This document shows positions 40,917 through 50,632 of a stretch of 64,000 bases of DNA, piece after piece. Source of the stretch: CAVUAN01 sp963739435 (lineage in GTDB: Bacteria; Acidobacteriota; Thermoanaerobaculia; UBA5066; Gp7-AA6). Position numbers and translations under genes: made by a program. Position 1 is the stretch's first letter; every line of letters starts with the position of its first letter. The stretch covers positions 399,035-463,034 of the forward strand of contig CAVUAN010000006.1 in NCBI GenBank assembly GCA_963739435.1, given 5' to 3'. The notes beneath the pieces are model-generated. The model did not search any database, had not been told where the DNA came from, and was given only the letters and a program-made list of their open reading frames with translations.

Positions 40917-42275
40917 GTGCGCCTCGCGTTTGACGACACGATCGTGGCGCTGGCGACGGCGCCGGGGCGCTCCGCACTGGCGGTCGTGCGGGTATCGGGC
41001 CGAGAGACTCGCCGGCTGATTGCCGTAGCGTCGCCAGCGCTTCCCTCCGAACCCGAACCACGACACGCGTACTTCGTCGCCGTCGTGGACGCAGCCGGCG
41101 AGCCGATCGACCAGGGGCTTGTCACGTTCTTTGCCGCGCCGGCCTCCTACACCGGCGAGGATGCCGCGGAGATCTCGGTCCACGGGTCGCCGCGCGTGAT
41201 CGACCGCCTTCTGGCGGCGCTGACTGGCGCAGGCGCGCGGCTGGCGCGGCCGGGGGAGTTCACCGAGCGGGCCCTGCTCGGCGGGAAGATGGATCTGATC
41301 GAGGCGGAGGCGGTCCAGGAGCTCGTGGACGCCCGCACGGAGAGGGCGGCGCGGGTCTCGGCGAGGCGCCTTTCGGGCGCCCTGTCGCACAAGCTCTCAA
41401 GCGCCCGTGAGCTCCTGCTCCAGGCAGCCGCGAGCCTCACGGCCACGATCGATTTTTCAGAAGACGTGGGGGAGACCGTCGATCCCGCCGCGCTGCGCAA
41501 CCTCGAAAGCGCCGGCGAGATGCTCGCGCGGCTGGCTGAGAGCTACGAGGTCGGGCGCCTCTTTTCATCGGGTTGCCGGGTCGCGATCCTGGGCAAGCCC
41601 AACACGGGAAAGTCGACGATCTTCAACGCTCTCGTCGGGAGCCCTCGGGCGATCGTCACTGACACGCCCGGCACGACGCGCGATGCAATCGACGCAACGC
41701 TCGACGTGTCGGGCATTCCCGTGACGCTCGTCGACACAGCAGGTTTGCGCGCGACGGGGGATCCTGTCGAATCCATCGGCGTCGCTCGCTCGCGAGAGGA
41801 GGCTTTGCGTGCCGACGCCGTCCTGTACGTCGTCGATGCCTCGGCGGGCCTGTGCGACGAGGACCGGGAGACTCTCTCGACCTTTGCCGCCGACGGAAAG
41901 GCGGTCCTCCTGGTCGCAAACAAGATCGACACGCTGCGCCCGGGCGCCGTCGTGCCCGAGGCAGCGACACCCCTCTGCGGCTTGAAGCCGGATGCGGCCG
42001 ACAGGCTCCAGGAGCTGCTGGCCGAACGGCTCGCAACGGGCGTTTCGCTCGAGGAAACCAGCGAGGTTCTCGGCAACGCCCGCCAGCGCGATCTGGTCTT
42101 GCGGGCGCGGCGGTTGACCGGCGAGGCGCTTCTCGCGCTCTCCCGCGGCGACTCGCCGGAGTACGCCGCGGCCCACGTCGATGGCGCCCTCGCGGCGCTC
42201 GCGGACGTCTTCGGCGAGACGACAAGCCAGGATGTATTGAACCGGATCTTCTCGACGTTCTGCATTGGCAAATGA
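40917..42275 (+). CDS. mnmE: tRNA modification GTPase MnmE
   Basis: MnmE works with MnmG to put carboxymethylaminomethyl on U34 of tRNAs. The N-terminal folate-binding domain begins FDDTIVALATAPGRSALAVV; the G domain has GKPNTGKST, TDTPGTTRD, DTAGLR and NKID; the C-terminus is the catalytic FCIGK. GTG start, 452 residues. No frameshift. Its partner mnmG follows after an 88-bp gap filled by a family B repeat. Confidence 0.97.
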   Translation: MRLAFDDTIVALATAPGRSALAVVRVSGRETRRLIAVASPALPSEPEPRHAYFVAVVDAAGEPIDQGLVTFFAAPASYTGEDAAEISVHGSPRVIDRLLAALTGAGARLARPGEFTERALLGGKMDLIEAEAVQELVDARTERAARVSARRLSGALSHKLSSARELLLQAAASLTATIDFSEDVGETVDPAALRNLESAGEMLARLAESYEVGRLFSSGCRVAILGKPNTGKSTIFNALVGSPRAIVTDTPGTTRDAIDATLDVSGIPVTLVDTAGLRATGDPVESIGVARSREEALRADAVLYVVDASAGLCDEDRETLSTFAADGKAVLLVANKIDTLRPGAVVPEAATPLCGLKPDAADRLQELLAERLATGVSLEETSEVLGNARQRDLVLRARRLTGEALLALSRGDSPEYAAAHVDGALAALADVFGETTSQDVLNRIFSTFCIGK

Positions 42276-42280
42276 GGAAG

Positions 42281-42375
42281 AATTGATTCATTTGTTGATT
42301 GATTCATTAGAAGATTGCGCGGACGAGCTCTTCCTACCAATGAACCAATGAGTCAATGAATCAATGAGTCAATTC
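42281..42375. repeat. AT-rich inverted repeat, family B, locus B3
   Basis: AAGAATTGATTC-like and GAGTCAATTCTT ends enclose ATTGATTCATT and AATGAGTCAATGAATCA words. The right end runs into mnmG: the start codon ATGAGTCAATTC is part of the repeat. Confidence 0.82.
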
Positions 42376-44238
42376 TTCGAGGTCCTCGTCATCGGCGGGG
42401 GCCACGCCGGCATCGAGGCCGCGCACGCTTCCGCGCGGATGGGCAGAAAAACCGCTCTGGTCACGGCGGACCCCTCTTCGATCGGGCGCATGTCCTGCAA
42501 TCCGGCAATCGGCGGGCTCGCCAAGGGACAGCTCGTGCGCGAGATCGATGCCCTGGGCGGCCTGATGGGCATGCTGGCGGACCGCGCCGGGATTCAGTTC
42601 CGGATCCTCAACCGTTCGCGCGGCCCTGCCGTCTGGGGGCCCCGGGCCCAGTGCGACCGCAGGCTGTATGCGCGTTCGGCGCAGGAGAAGCTCGCATCGA
42701 CCGCAAGCCTCACGATCCTGCCGGGCATGGTCGAGGACTTTCTCGAGCGAGACGGCCGAGTCGCGGGCGTTCTGACAGAAGGCGGCGAGAAGGTCGAGGC
42801 CGGCGCCGTTGTCGTCACCACGGGCACGTTCCTGCGCGGCCTGATGCACACGGGGCAGCGGAAGACGGAAGGCGGGCGCGTTGGCGAGCCGGCTGCGCGG
42901 GGTTTGTCGGCGGGCCTCGCTCGCCTCGGGCTCTCCCTCGGGCGATTCAAGACAGGCACGCCGCCGCGCGTGCACCGCGACAGCGTCGACTATGCGGCCT
43001 GCGCGCCGCAAAGGGGCGACGACCCGCCGGTGCCATTTTCGTTTCGCACGAGCGAGCTCGTCAGCGAGCAGGCGCTCTGTTTTCTGACGGCAACCAACGC
43101 GCGGGTGCACGCGCTGATTCGCGAGAACCTTCACTTGAGCCCCATGTACTCGGGGCAGATCCAGTCGCTCGGGCCGCGCTACTGCCCCTCCGTCGAGGAC
43201 AAGGTCGTCAAGTTCGCCGACAAGGAGCGCCACACGCTCTTCCTGGAGCCCGAAGGTTTCGACGCCGCCGAAATCTATGTCAACGGGCTTTCGACTTCGT
43301 TGCCCGAGGAGATTCAGAGCGCGATCCTGCGTGAAATCCCGGGGCTGACGAAGGCCGTGATGCTGCGTCCAGGCTACGCGGTCGAGTACGACTTCGCTTT
43401 TCCCGATCAGCTGCGCTGCACACTGGAGGCGCAGGGGATTCCCGGGCTCTTCCTGGCGGGACAGATCAACGGAACTTCCGGATACGAGGAAGCGGCGGCG
43501 CAGGGTTTGATGGCCGGAATCAATGCGGCGCTTTCCGTGCGCGGATCGGACCCCTTTGTCCTCGAGCGCAGCGAGGCCTACGCCGCGGTGATGATGGACG
43601 ACCTGACAAACCTCGGTCTCGAGGAGCCCTACCGCCTCTTCACCTCGCGGGCAGAACACCGGCTGCTCCTGGGCGTCGACACGGTCTTGCCGCGCCTCAT
43701 GCCGCATGCGCGAAGGCTCGGTCTCGTCTCGGAGGGGGATTACGAAATCGCCATGGCGGGCGAGCAGCGTGTCCGGCGCGCCGAAAAGACGCTCGGAGAG
43801 ACGCCTGTTCACCCGGACCGCCAGACCAGGCAAGACCTGGCCGACATCCTCGGCATCGACATCGAGACCCCCGCGACGCTACGCAAACTATTGCAGCGTA
43901 ATGACTTAGATGTGTTCATGCTGGAACGTTTCGCGCCGGGCGTGTTCGAACCTCTCTCGCGAGAGGAAAAAAGCATCCTGGAGAATCGCGTCAAGTACGA
44001 GGGTTACATCCGTCGCGAGGAGGAGCGCCTGGCCCGCCTGCGCCCCCTCACTTCGCGCGCGATCCCGGAGAGTCTGGACTACACCGCGATCCCGGGTCTC
44101 TCGCGAGAGGTCGTCGAAAAATGCCGGGGGCGTCGGCCGCTGACGCTTGGCGAAGCCGCGCGGATTCCCGGCGTCACGCCTGCTGCCATCGCGATAATCT
44201 CTGCCCATGTCGCGCGGGGCCGCGGCCTTTCCGCCTGA
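42364..44238 (+). CDS. mnmG: tRNA uridine 5-carboxymethylaminomethyl modification enzyme MnmG
   Basis: The 624-residue FAD protein has VLVIGGGHAGIEAAHASARM, NPAIGGLAKGQLVREIDALG, RGPAVWGPRAQCDRRLYA and AGQINGTSGYEEAAAQGLMA. The catalytic Cys pair region is present in NPAIGG- and CDRR-containing blocks. The C-terminal helical domain binds tRNA and MnmE. Several ATG codons from the family B repeat lie before the start used. rsmG begins 32 bp before its stop. Confidence 0.97.
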   Translation: MSQFFEVLVIGGGHAGIEAAHASARMGRKTALVTADPSSIGRMSCNPAIGGLAKGQLVREIDALGGLMGMLADRAGIQFRILNRSRGPAVWGPRAQCDRRLYARSAQEKLASTASLTILPGMVEDFLERDGRVAGVLTEGGEKVEAGAVVVTTGTFLRGLMHTGQRKTEGGRVGEPAARGLSAGLARLGLSLGRFKTGTPPRVHRDSVDYAACAPQRGDDPPVPFSFRTSELVSEQALCFLTATNARVHALIRENLHLSPMYSGQIQSLGPRYCPSVEDKVVKFADKERHTLFLEPEGFDAAEIYVNGLSTSLPEEIQSAILREIPGLTKAVMLRPGYAVEYDFAFPDQLRCTLEAQGIPGLFLAGQINGTSGYEEAAAQGLMAGINAALSVRGSDPFVLERSEAYAAVMMDDLTNLGLEEPYRLFTSRAEHRLLLGVDTVLPRLMPHARRLGLVSEGDYEIAMAGEQRVRRAEKTLGETPVHPDRQTRQDLADILGIDIETPATLRKLLQRNDLDVFMLERFAPGVFEPLSREEKSILENRVKYEGYIRREEERLARLRPLTSRAIPESLDYTAIPGLSREVVEKCRGRRPLTLGEAARIPGVTPAAIAIISAHVARGRGLSA

Positions 44239-44845
44239 AGAGTTCCAGAAGCTCCTCGAAGCCGAAGCCCTGCGCGCGGGCCTGCCGCTCTACGAACCCA
44301 CTCTTCACGCCCTGGCGCGCTACCTCGCAGAGCTCGACTCCTGGCGCCGGCGCATCAACTTGACCGGCGACCTCGCTCCGGAAGATCTCTGTGTGCACGC
44401 TCTCGAGTCGGCCGCCGGCGCCTCCTTAATTCCTGATGGCGCACGGGTTCTCGACATCGGATCGGGCGGCGGCTTCCCGGGCGTCCCGATCTCGATTGCT
44501 AGGCCCGACCTTTCCGTGACACTGCTCGAGCCGCGCGGCAAACGGGCCTCGTTTCTCCGGCACGTGATCCGCGCGGTGCCGATTGCAAACGCGAGCGTTC
44601 TGGCCGAGCGCGTTGAAGATCTGGGTTCCCCGGACTACGACGCGGCAACCTGTCGGGCCGTCGGGGAGCTGGCTGAACTGATCGATGGGGCTTCCTTTCT
44701 CGCCCCGTCCGGCCTCCTGCTTGCCTGGACGACTGAACCCCAGCAGCTCGCCAACGCCCTAGCCCCCCATTTCTCCCTCGACCAATCCTCACGCCTGTCC
44801 GGCACCGACCACCGCTCCATCGCCCTCTTCCGCAAGCAGAGCTAG
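44207..44845 (+). CDS. rsmG: 16S rRNA (guanine527-N7)-methyltransferase
   Basis: RsmG methylates G527 of 16S rRNA; loss gives low-level streptomycin resistance. The 212-residue product has the SAM loop ARVLDIGSGGGFPGVPISIA and LLEPRGKRASFLRHV, and LDSWRRRINLTG near the N-terminus. It overlaps the end of mnmG by 32 bp and closes the mnmE-mnmG-rsmG run. Confidence 0.95.
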   Translation: MSRGAAAFPPEEFQKLLEAEALRAGLPLYEPTLHALARYLAELDSWRRRINLTGDLAPEDLCVHALESAAGASLIPDGARVLDIGSGGGFPGVPISIARPDLSVTLLEPRGKRASFLRHVIRAVPIANASVLAERVEDLGSPDYDAATCRAVGELAELIDGASFLAPSGLLLAWTTEPQQLANALAPHFSLDQSSRLSGTDHRSIALFRKQS

Positions 44846-45341
44846 TCGTCACTTCTCAACACGTTGCTCCCATTGAAGCCGCCCCGGCGACGGGCCGCCT
44901 CCCTCGGAGGCACGCTCGGGTCTGGAGGCGACGAGGTAACCGTGGACCCTCGCTTGTCGCTCGGTCGCAGTCTTGGAGAGGCGCAGGAGGCTGTGTCCCT
45001 TGCTCCCTCGCTAGAATCCTCCTCCGGGAGGCGGCCCGCCGCCGGGGCTCTCCTTGTCTCAAATAGCAGAGCGGTGAGCCCCGACGCGGAGGGTTCCCCG
45101 CGGGGACCGTCGAAACCGCGTTGGTCTGCAGCAGCCGGAAAAGCACAGGAGAGAGACTCTCCCTTGCAGCGGTTTCGTTCGAGCGGCGCCCATGGACCGT
45201 CTCCCTCAGGGATTCCCGTGGGCGCCGCGTGTCCCCGCGGGGAGCCCTCCGTGGCGGGGCGCCTTTAAGCCACTGCTTTATGCCAATTCCCGGGGCCCTG
45301 TTCCACGTGGAACAACGGCTGGTTTCCCGGGCTGGTGAATA
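44846..45341. other. 496-bp noncoding region rich in nested inverted repeats, ahead of parA
   Basis: No ORF is supported here. Perfect inverted arms are GGGCCGCCTCCC (44892-44903) with GGGAGGCGGCCC (45026-45037), CGAAACCGC (45112-45120 region) with GCGGTTTCG (about 45168-45176), and GGCGCCCA (about 45185) with TGGGCGCC (about 45219). CCCCGCGGGG palindromes occur near 45096-45105 and 45232-45241. The parS site is at its right end. It may encode a structured RNA or be a centromere-like ParB loading zone. I found no signature of RNase P, tmRNA or SRP RNA. Confidence 0.6.
45299..45314. promoter_or_regulatory. parS centromere site
   Basis: TGTTCCACGTGGAACA is a perfect 16-bp palindrome and differs from the B. 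subtilis parS TGTTTCACGTGAAACA only at two symmetric positions. It lies 27 bp before parA. ParB loads here and ParA/SMC act on it in chromosome segregation. Confidence 0.95.
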
Positions 45342-46115
45342 ATGCCGGCAGGCATGGGGCGAGTCGTTGCGGTGGCGAACCAGAAGGGGGGCGTGGGCAA
45401 GACCACGACCGCGATCAACCTTGCCGCGGGCCTGGCGGCCCTGGACCGCAAGATCCTGTTGGTCGACGTCGATCCCCAGGCCAACGCCACCTCAGGGCTG
45501 GGGGAGGCCCGCAAGGACAACGGGATCAACACTTACGGCGTGCTGCTCGGCGAGCCCGCCGCTGCCGCCATCCGGCCGACGCTGTTTCCCAACCTGTCCC
45601 TGCTGCCGTCGACGCGCGATCTCGTCGGGGCCGAGATCGAGCTGGTGGACAAACAGGACCGGGAGGGCCGGTTGCGCGAGGCGCTCTCCCCCGTGAAATC
45701 CGAGTTTGACGTCGTCTTTCTCGATTGCCCGCCCTCCCTGTCCCTCCTGACTCTCAATGCCCTAACCGCGGCCGACGCCGTCCTGGTGCCCATCCAGACC
45801 GAGTATTTCGCCCTGGAGGGCCTTTCCGAGCTCATGGAGACGGTCGACCGGGTGCGGGGGAGCTTCAATCCGGCTCTCGCCCTGGACGGAATCGTCTTGA
45901 CCATGTTCGACGACCGCACTAACCTCGCCCGGCAGGTCGCTGACGACATCCGGGAACACTTTGGCGCCCGCGTCTATCGCACCGTGATTCCACGCAATAT
46001 CCGCCTGGGGGAGGCCCCCTCCTTCGGCAAGCCCGTCCTGGCCTACGACATCAAGTCGAAGGGGTCGGAGGCCTATCTCGCCCTGGCGCGCGAATACCTG
46101 CGCCGGAACGCCTAA
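45342..46115 (+). CDS. parA: Chromosome-partitioning ATPase ParA/Soj
   Basis: The 257-residue ParA has the deviant Walker A KGGVGKTTTAINLA, VDVDPQANATSGLG, and VFLDCPPSLSLLTLNAL; it lacks an N-terminal DNA-binding domain, as chromosomal Soj types do. The start at 45342 has MPAGMGRVVAVANQ; the second Met (45354) is an alternative. parB follows after 3 bp. Confidence 0.96.
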   Translation: MPAGMGRVVAVANQKGGVGKTTTAINLAAGLAALDRKILLVDVDPQANATSGLGEARKDNGINTYGVLLGEPAAAAIRPTLFPNLSLLPSTRDLVGAEIELVDKQDREGRLREALSPVKSEFDVVFLDCPPSLSLLTLNALTAADAVLVPIQTEYFALEGLSELMETVDRVRGSFNPALALDGIVLTMFDDRTNLARQVADDIREHFGARVYRTVIPRNIRLGEAPSFGKPVLAYDIKSKGSEAYLALAREYLRRNA

Positions 46116-46118
46116 CTC

Positions 46119-46976
46119 ATGGCGAAAAAACAGGCCCTGGGCCGCGGCCTCTCAGCGCTCCTGCCCGGCAGGGACGGAAGGGGTGTTCCACGGGGAACGT
46201 CCTCTGACGAGGTTTCGATTGACCGGCTCGTACCGTCCAGATTCCAGCCCCGCCGGAGCTTCGCCGAGGCGTCGCTTCAGGAGCTTTCCGCCTCGATCAA
46301 GGAGCAGGGCATCGTCCAGCCGATCCTGGTCGTGCCGCGCGGCGAGAAGCTCGAGATCGTAGCCGGCGAACGGCGCTGGCGCGCGGCGCGCCTGGCGGGC
46401 CTGTCGAAGGTGCCCGTGTTGATCCGCGAAAAGACGTCGGACCGGGACCTGCTCGAGATCGCCTTAGTCGAGAACCTCCAGCGCGAAGACTTGAACGCCA
46501 TCGAAGCGGCCGAAGCGTATGCGCGCCTGCGCGAAGAGTTTCATCTCACGCAGGAAGACGTGGCCCGGCGGGTCGGCAAGGACCGGGCGACTGTCGCCAA
46601 CGCTCTTCGGCTGCTCAAGCTGCCGGCCTCGGTGCGCGAGAGGGTCCGCGATGGATCCCTCTCTGCCGGCCACGCCCGGGCCCTTGTCGCGCTCTCCGCA
46701 GCCGACGACCAGGAGCTTCTGGCAGAAGAAATCCTGAGACGCTCGCTCTCGGTCCGGCAGGCGGAGAAACGCGTGGCCGCGATGCTGGCTGGGCCGAAAC
46801 TGCGGCGCGAGCACCGGCGCGATCCCTTTACCCGGGAGGCCGAGGAGAAGCTCGCGCGGCGTCTCCAGGCGCGCGTCAAGATCGTGCGCCGCCGCCGGGG
46901 CGGTTCAATCGAGATAGGCTTTGGCAGCGAAGAGGAGCTGATCGGGCTTTTCGAACGGTTGAGCGGCAAGACGTGA
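46119..46976 (+). CDS. parB: Chromosome-partitioning protein ParB
   Basis: The 285-residue ParB is a CTPase clamp that loads at parS. The N-terminal domain has IVQPILVVPRGEKLEIVAGE and ERRWRAARLAG; the HTH is LTQEDVARRVGKDRATVAN; the C-terminal dimerisation domain ends with IEIGFGSEEELIGLFERL. It begins MAKKQALGRGLSALLPG, the usual start. A near-parS sequence lies inside codons about 22-27. Confidence 0.97.
   Translation: MAKKQALGRGLSALLPGRDGRGVPRGTSSDEVSIDRLVPSRFQPRRSFAEASLQELSASIKEQGIVQPILVVPRGEKLEIVAGERRWRAARLAGLSKVPVLIREKTSDRDLLEIALVENLQREDLNAIEAAEAYARLREEFHLTQEDVARRVGKDRATVANALRLLKLPASVRERVRDGSLSAGHARALVALSAADDQELLAEEILRRSLSVRQAEKRVAAMLAGPKLRREHRRDPFTREAEEKLARRLQARVKIVRRRRGGSIEIGFGSEEELIGLFERLSGKT
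46184..46199. promoter_or_regulatory. Near-parS site inside parB
   Basis: TGTTCCACGGGGAACG matches the perfect parS at 45299 in 14 of 16 bases. An internal parS in parB/spo0J is known in B. subtilis. The mismatches keep most half-site bases, so weaker binding is possible. Confidence 0.6.
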
Positions 46977-46993
46977 ACGTCCACGGGGGAGCA

Positions 46994-47377
46994 ATGAAGA
47001 TCAAGAGCGAAGGCGCTTCGTTGAACGGTTTCCTCGACCGCGGCAGCCACTTCCATGGCGACCTCACCTTCGAGGAGACCTTTCGGATCGACGGAAAGTT
47101 CGAGGGCAAGATCCGTTCGGGCAACGAGCTGATCCTGGGCGAGACGGCCGACGTGGATGCCGAGGTCGAGGTGGGGAGCATCTCGATCAACGGCACGTTC
47201 AAGGGAACGATCCGAGCCAAAGAACGGATCGATCTGCTGCCGCGCGCTCGCGTCTTCGCGGACTTGACGACGCCGACCTTGAAGATCGAAGACGGCGCGC
47301 GCTTCGAGGGCTCCTGCCAGATGGGCGGGGAGACGACCTCGAATGTGGTTGGGTTGTCTCCGCGAAAACCAACGTAA
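46994..47377 (+). CDS. Bactofilin family protein
   Basis: A 127-residue polymer-forming protein with the right-handed beta-helix repeats of DUF583: GDLTFEETFRIDGKFEGKI, GETADVDAEVEVGSISINGT, ERIDLLPRARVFADLTTPTL. Bactofilins form membrane-linked filaments and help ParABS and cell-shape functions in several phyla. The ATG at 46994 has GGGGGAG upstream. It follows parB by 17 bp, which supports a link to segregation or polarity. Confidence 0.9.
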   Translation: MKIKSEGASLNGFLDRGSHFHGDLTFEETFRIDGKFEGKIRSGNELILGETADVDAEVEVGSISINGTFKGTIRAKERIDLLPRARVFADLTTPTLKIEDGARFEGSCQMGGETTSNVVGLSPRKPT

Positions 47378-47554
47378 CTAACTCATAATAAACGAGTTAT
47401 ATCACAATACGCAGCTTCATTTTGTGGCGGCGCGCAAGCGGCCTGTCGCGAACTCTCGACTCTCGACTCCCCCTGTGCTATTCATCCGCGGTTTCGCTTT
47501 GAGTCGCTATTTCGTGTTGCGGTCGGCTCCGCCGCCCGCGGGTGACCGCTACCC
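47378..47554. promoter_or_regulatory. Region before the ATP synthase genes
   Basis: The 177-bp gap holds TAACTC-9 nt-GAGTTA (47379-47399), a weak hairpin in an AT-rich patch, and a two-and-a-half copy heptamer ACTCTCG at 47452-47470. A promoter for the atp genes must lie here, but no clear -35/-10 pair is seen. Confidence 0.4.
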
Positions 47555-47983
47555 ATGAACGTCGACGTCACAATCCTCTACATCGCCGTCGTCTTTCTGC
47601 TCGCTGCGGCCATCATGAAGCGTTATCTGCTGGGGCCGCTTTCGGCGATCCTCGAGGAGCGCGAGTCGGAGGCCCTGGCGGCGCAGAGGAGCCACACTGA
47701 AAGTCTCGAGGCCCTCTCGCGCACCGTGGCCGAAGCTGAGGAAAAACTCTCGCTGGCAAGGCGGGAGGCGCTGAAGGTCCGCGAGGGCCTGCGCGGCGAG
47801 GGGACTTCCCACTTGATGAAGAAGCTCGAGGAAGCGCGCGCCGCGTCCCAGGCCACTGTCGACGAGGCCCTGAAGCGCATCGGAGAGGACACGGCAGCGT
47901 CGGCCAGGAAGCTGCCCGGCCAGACGGTGTCGCTGGCCCGCGGGCTCGCCGAGAAGATACTCGGCCGGGAGCTGGCCACGTGA
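47555..47983 (+). CDS. ATP synthase F0 subunit b' (b-type)
   Basis: A 142-residue b-type stator: a membrane helix (ILYIAVVFLLAAAIMKRYLL) then a long helical, charged coil (LSAILEERESEALAAQRSH). It is one of two adjacent b-type genes, an arrangement found where b and b' are separate, as in cyanobacteria and many Acidobacteriota. Its stop overlaps the next GTG start. The atpB and atpE genes are not upstream; the preceding gene is a bactofilin. Confidence 0.85.
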   Translation: MNVDVTILYIAVVFLLAAAIMKRYLLGPLSAILEERESEALAAQRSHTESLEALSRTVAEAEEKLSLARREALKVREGLRGEGTSHLMKKLEEARAASQATVDEALKRIGEDTAASARKLPGQTVSLARGLAEKILGRELAT

Positions 47984-48516
47984 TCGCACTGCTGCTTCTC
48001 GTCGAAGGCGGCGCCGAGCACACCGAGACCTTCCTCGGTCTGCCGGTGTGGATCTGGCAGACCGCCAACCTCATCCTGTTCTTCGGCCTGCTCGCGCGCT
48101 TCGTCGGGCGGCCGCTTTCCGAGGCGTTTCGCAAGCGTCAGGAGTCCGTCGAGCAGCGGCGACAAGACGCCTTGCGGCTACAGCACGAAGCGCAGCGTCT
48201 GACGGCGCAGATCCGGGAGCGCCTGTCCCGTCTGGAGGGCGAGCTCGCCGAGGTGCGCGCGGGCGGACAATCCGAAGGCGAGGCGGAGAAAGCTTCGCTG
48301 CTGGCTCGCGCCGACCAGGAGGCCGAGCGCGTGAAGCGAGAAGCCGGGGAAGAAATCGAGCGGCGTGTCTCCGCGGCCCGGGCCGAGCTCGAAGCAGTCG
48401 CCTCCGGCCTCGTCGCGTCGGCGGCAGGAGAGCTCCTCGCCAGGGAGATCAATCCGAGCGACCGCCGGCGGCTGCTCGAGGACAGCGCGTTGCGGCTCAA
48501 GAGCGGCACCCGATGA
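47980..48516 (+). CDS. atpF: ATP synthase F0 subunit b
   Basis: The 178-residue product has an N-terminal segment, then the membrane helix WIWQTANLILFFGLLARFVG and a long coil (RRQDALRLQHEAQRLTAQIR) ending in a delta-binding region. GTG start overlaps the previous gene and its stop overlaps atpH by 4 bp, so the whole set is probably translationally coupled. Confidence 0.9.
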   Translation: MIALLLLVEGGAEHTETFLGLPVWIWQTANLILFFGLLARFVGRPLSEAFRKRQESVEQRRQDALRLQHEAQRLTAQIRERLSRLEGELAEVRAGGQSEGEAEKASLLARADQEAERVKREAGEEIERRVSAARAELEAVASGLVASAAGELLAREINPSDRRRLLEDSALRLKSGTR

Positions 48517-49059
48517 GCTCCTTCACCTATCCTTACGCGCGGGCCTTTGTCGAAAGCGCTCCGAAGGGCTACGACTTCGCGGCATTCCACGAGGCGGCGG
48601 CGACCCTGGGCCGAGCGTTCGAGAGCAACCCGAAGCTGCGTTCGTTTCTGCTGGCGCCCACCGTGCCCCGGGAGGCGAAGAGCAAGGCGATCGCGGAACT
48701 GTCGCGCCAGGTGATGCTCGACGACTACGGCGCGCGGTTTCTCCAGGTCATGCTGAAGAATCACAGGCTGCTCGAGGCCGGCCTGGTGTTGAAGACGCTG
48801 CGCGACCTGCTCGACGCGCGGGAGGGCATCCTCCGCGTGCGGGTCACGGTCCCGGAGACGCCCTCCGAGCAAGAGCAGAAGATGATCGAGGAGGCGATCG
48901 CCGCGCGCACGGGCATGAAAGTGCGAATGCAAATCGGGCTCGATCCCGAAGATCCTCGGCGGGTTCGTCGCCCGCGCGGGATCCCAGGTGTTCGACGGTT
49001 CGGTGACGGCCGCAATCCGGCGTTTTTCGGCGCAGGTCAAAGAGAGAACGGGAGCCTAG
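48513..49059 (+). CDS. atpH: ATP synthase F1 subunit delta, one frameshift
   Basis: The delta subunit links b to the alpha/beta crown. SFTYPYARAFVESAPKGYDF opens the N-terminal domain; LDDYGARFLQVMLKNHRLLE and LDAREGILRVRVTVPETPSE are typical. An extra base near 48946-48951 shifts the last third; repaired, ILGGFVARAGSQVFDGSVTA and a final RRFSAQVKERTGA appear, giving 181 residues. Confidence 0.92.
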
Positions 49060-49060
49060 G

Positions 49061-50626
<1,566 letters not shown>

Positions 50627-50632
50627 CCGAAC

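Noticed and set aside
44846..45341. RNase P RNA, tmRNA or SRP RNA in the parA upstream gap
   Set aside because: Signature motifs of these RNAs are not present; only inverted repeats of unknown meaning are seen.
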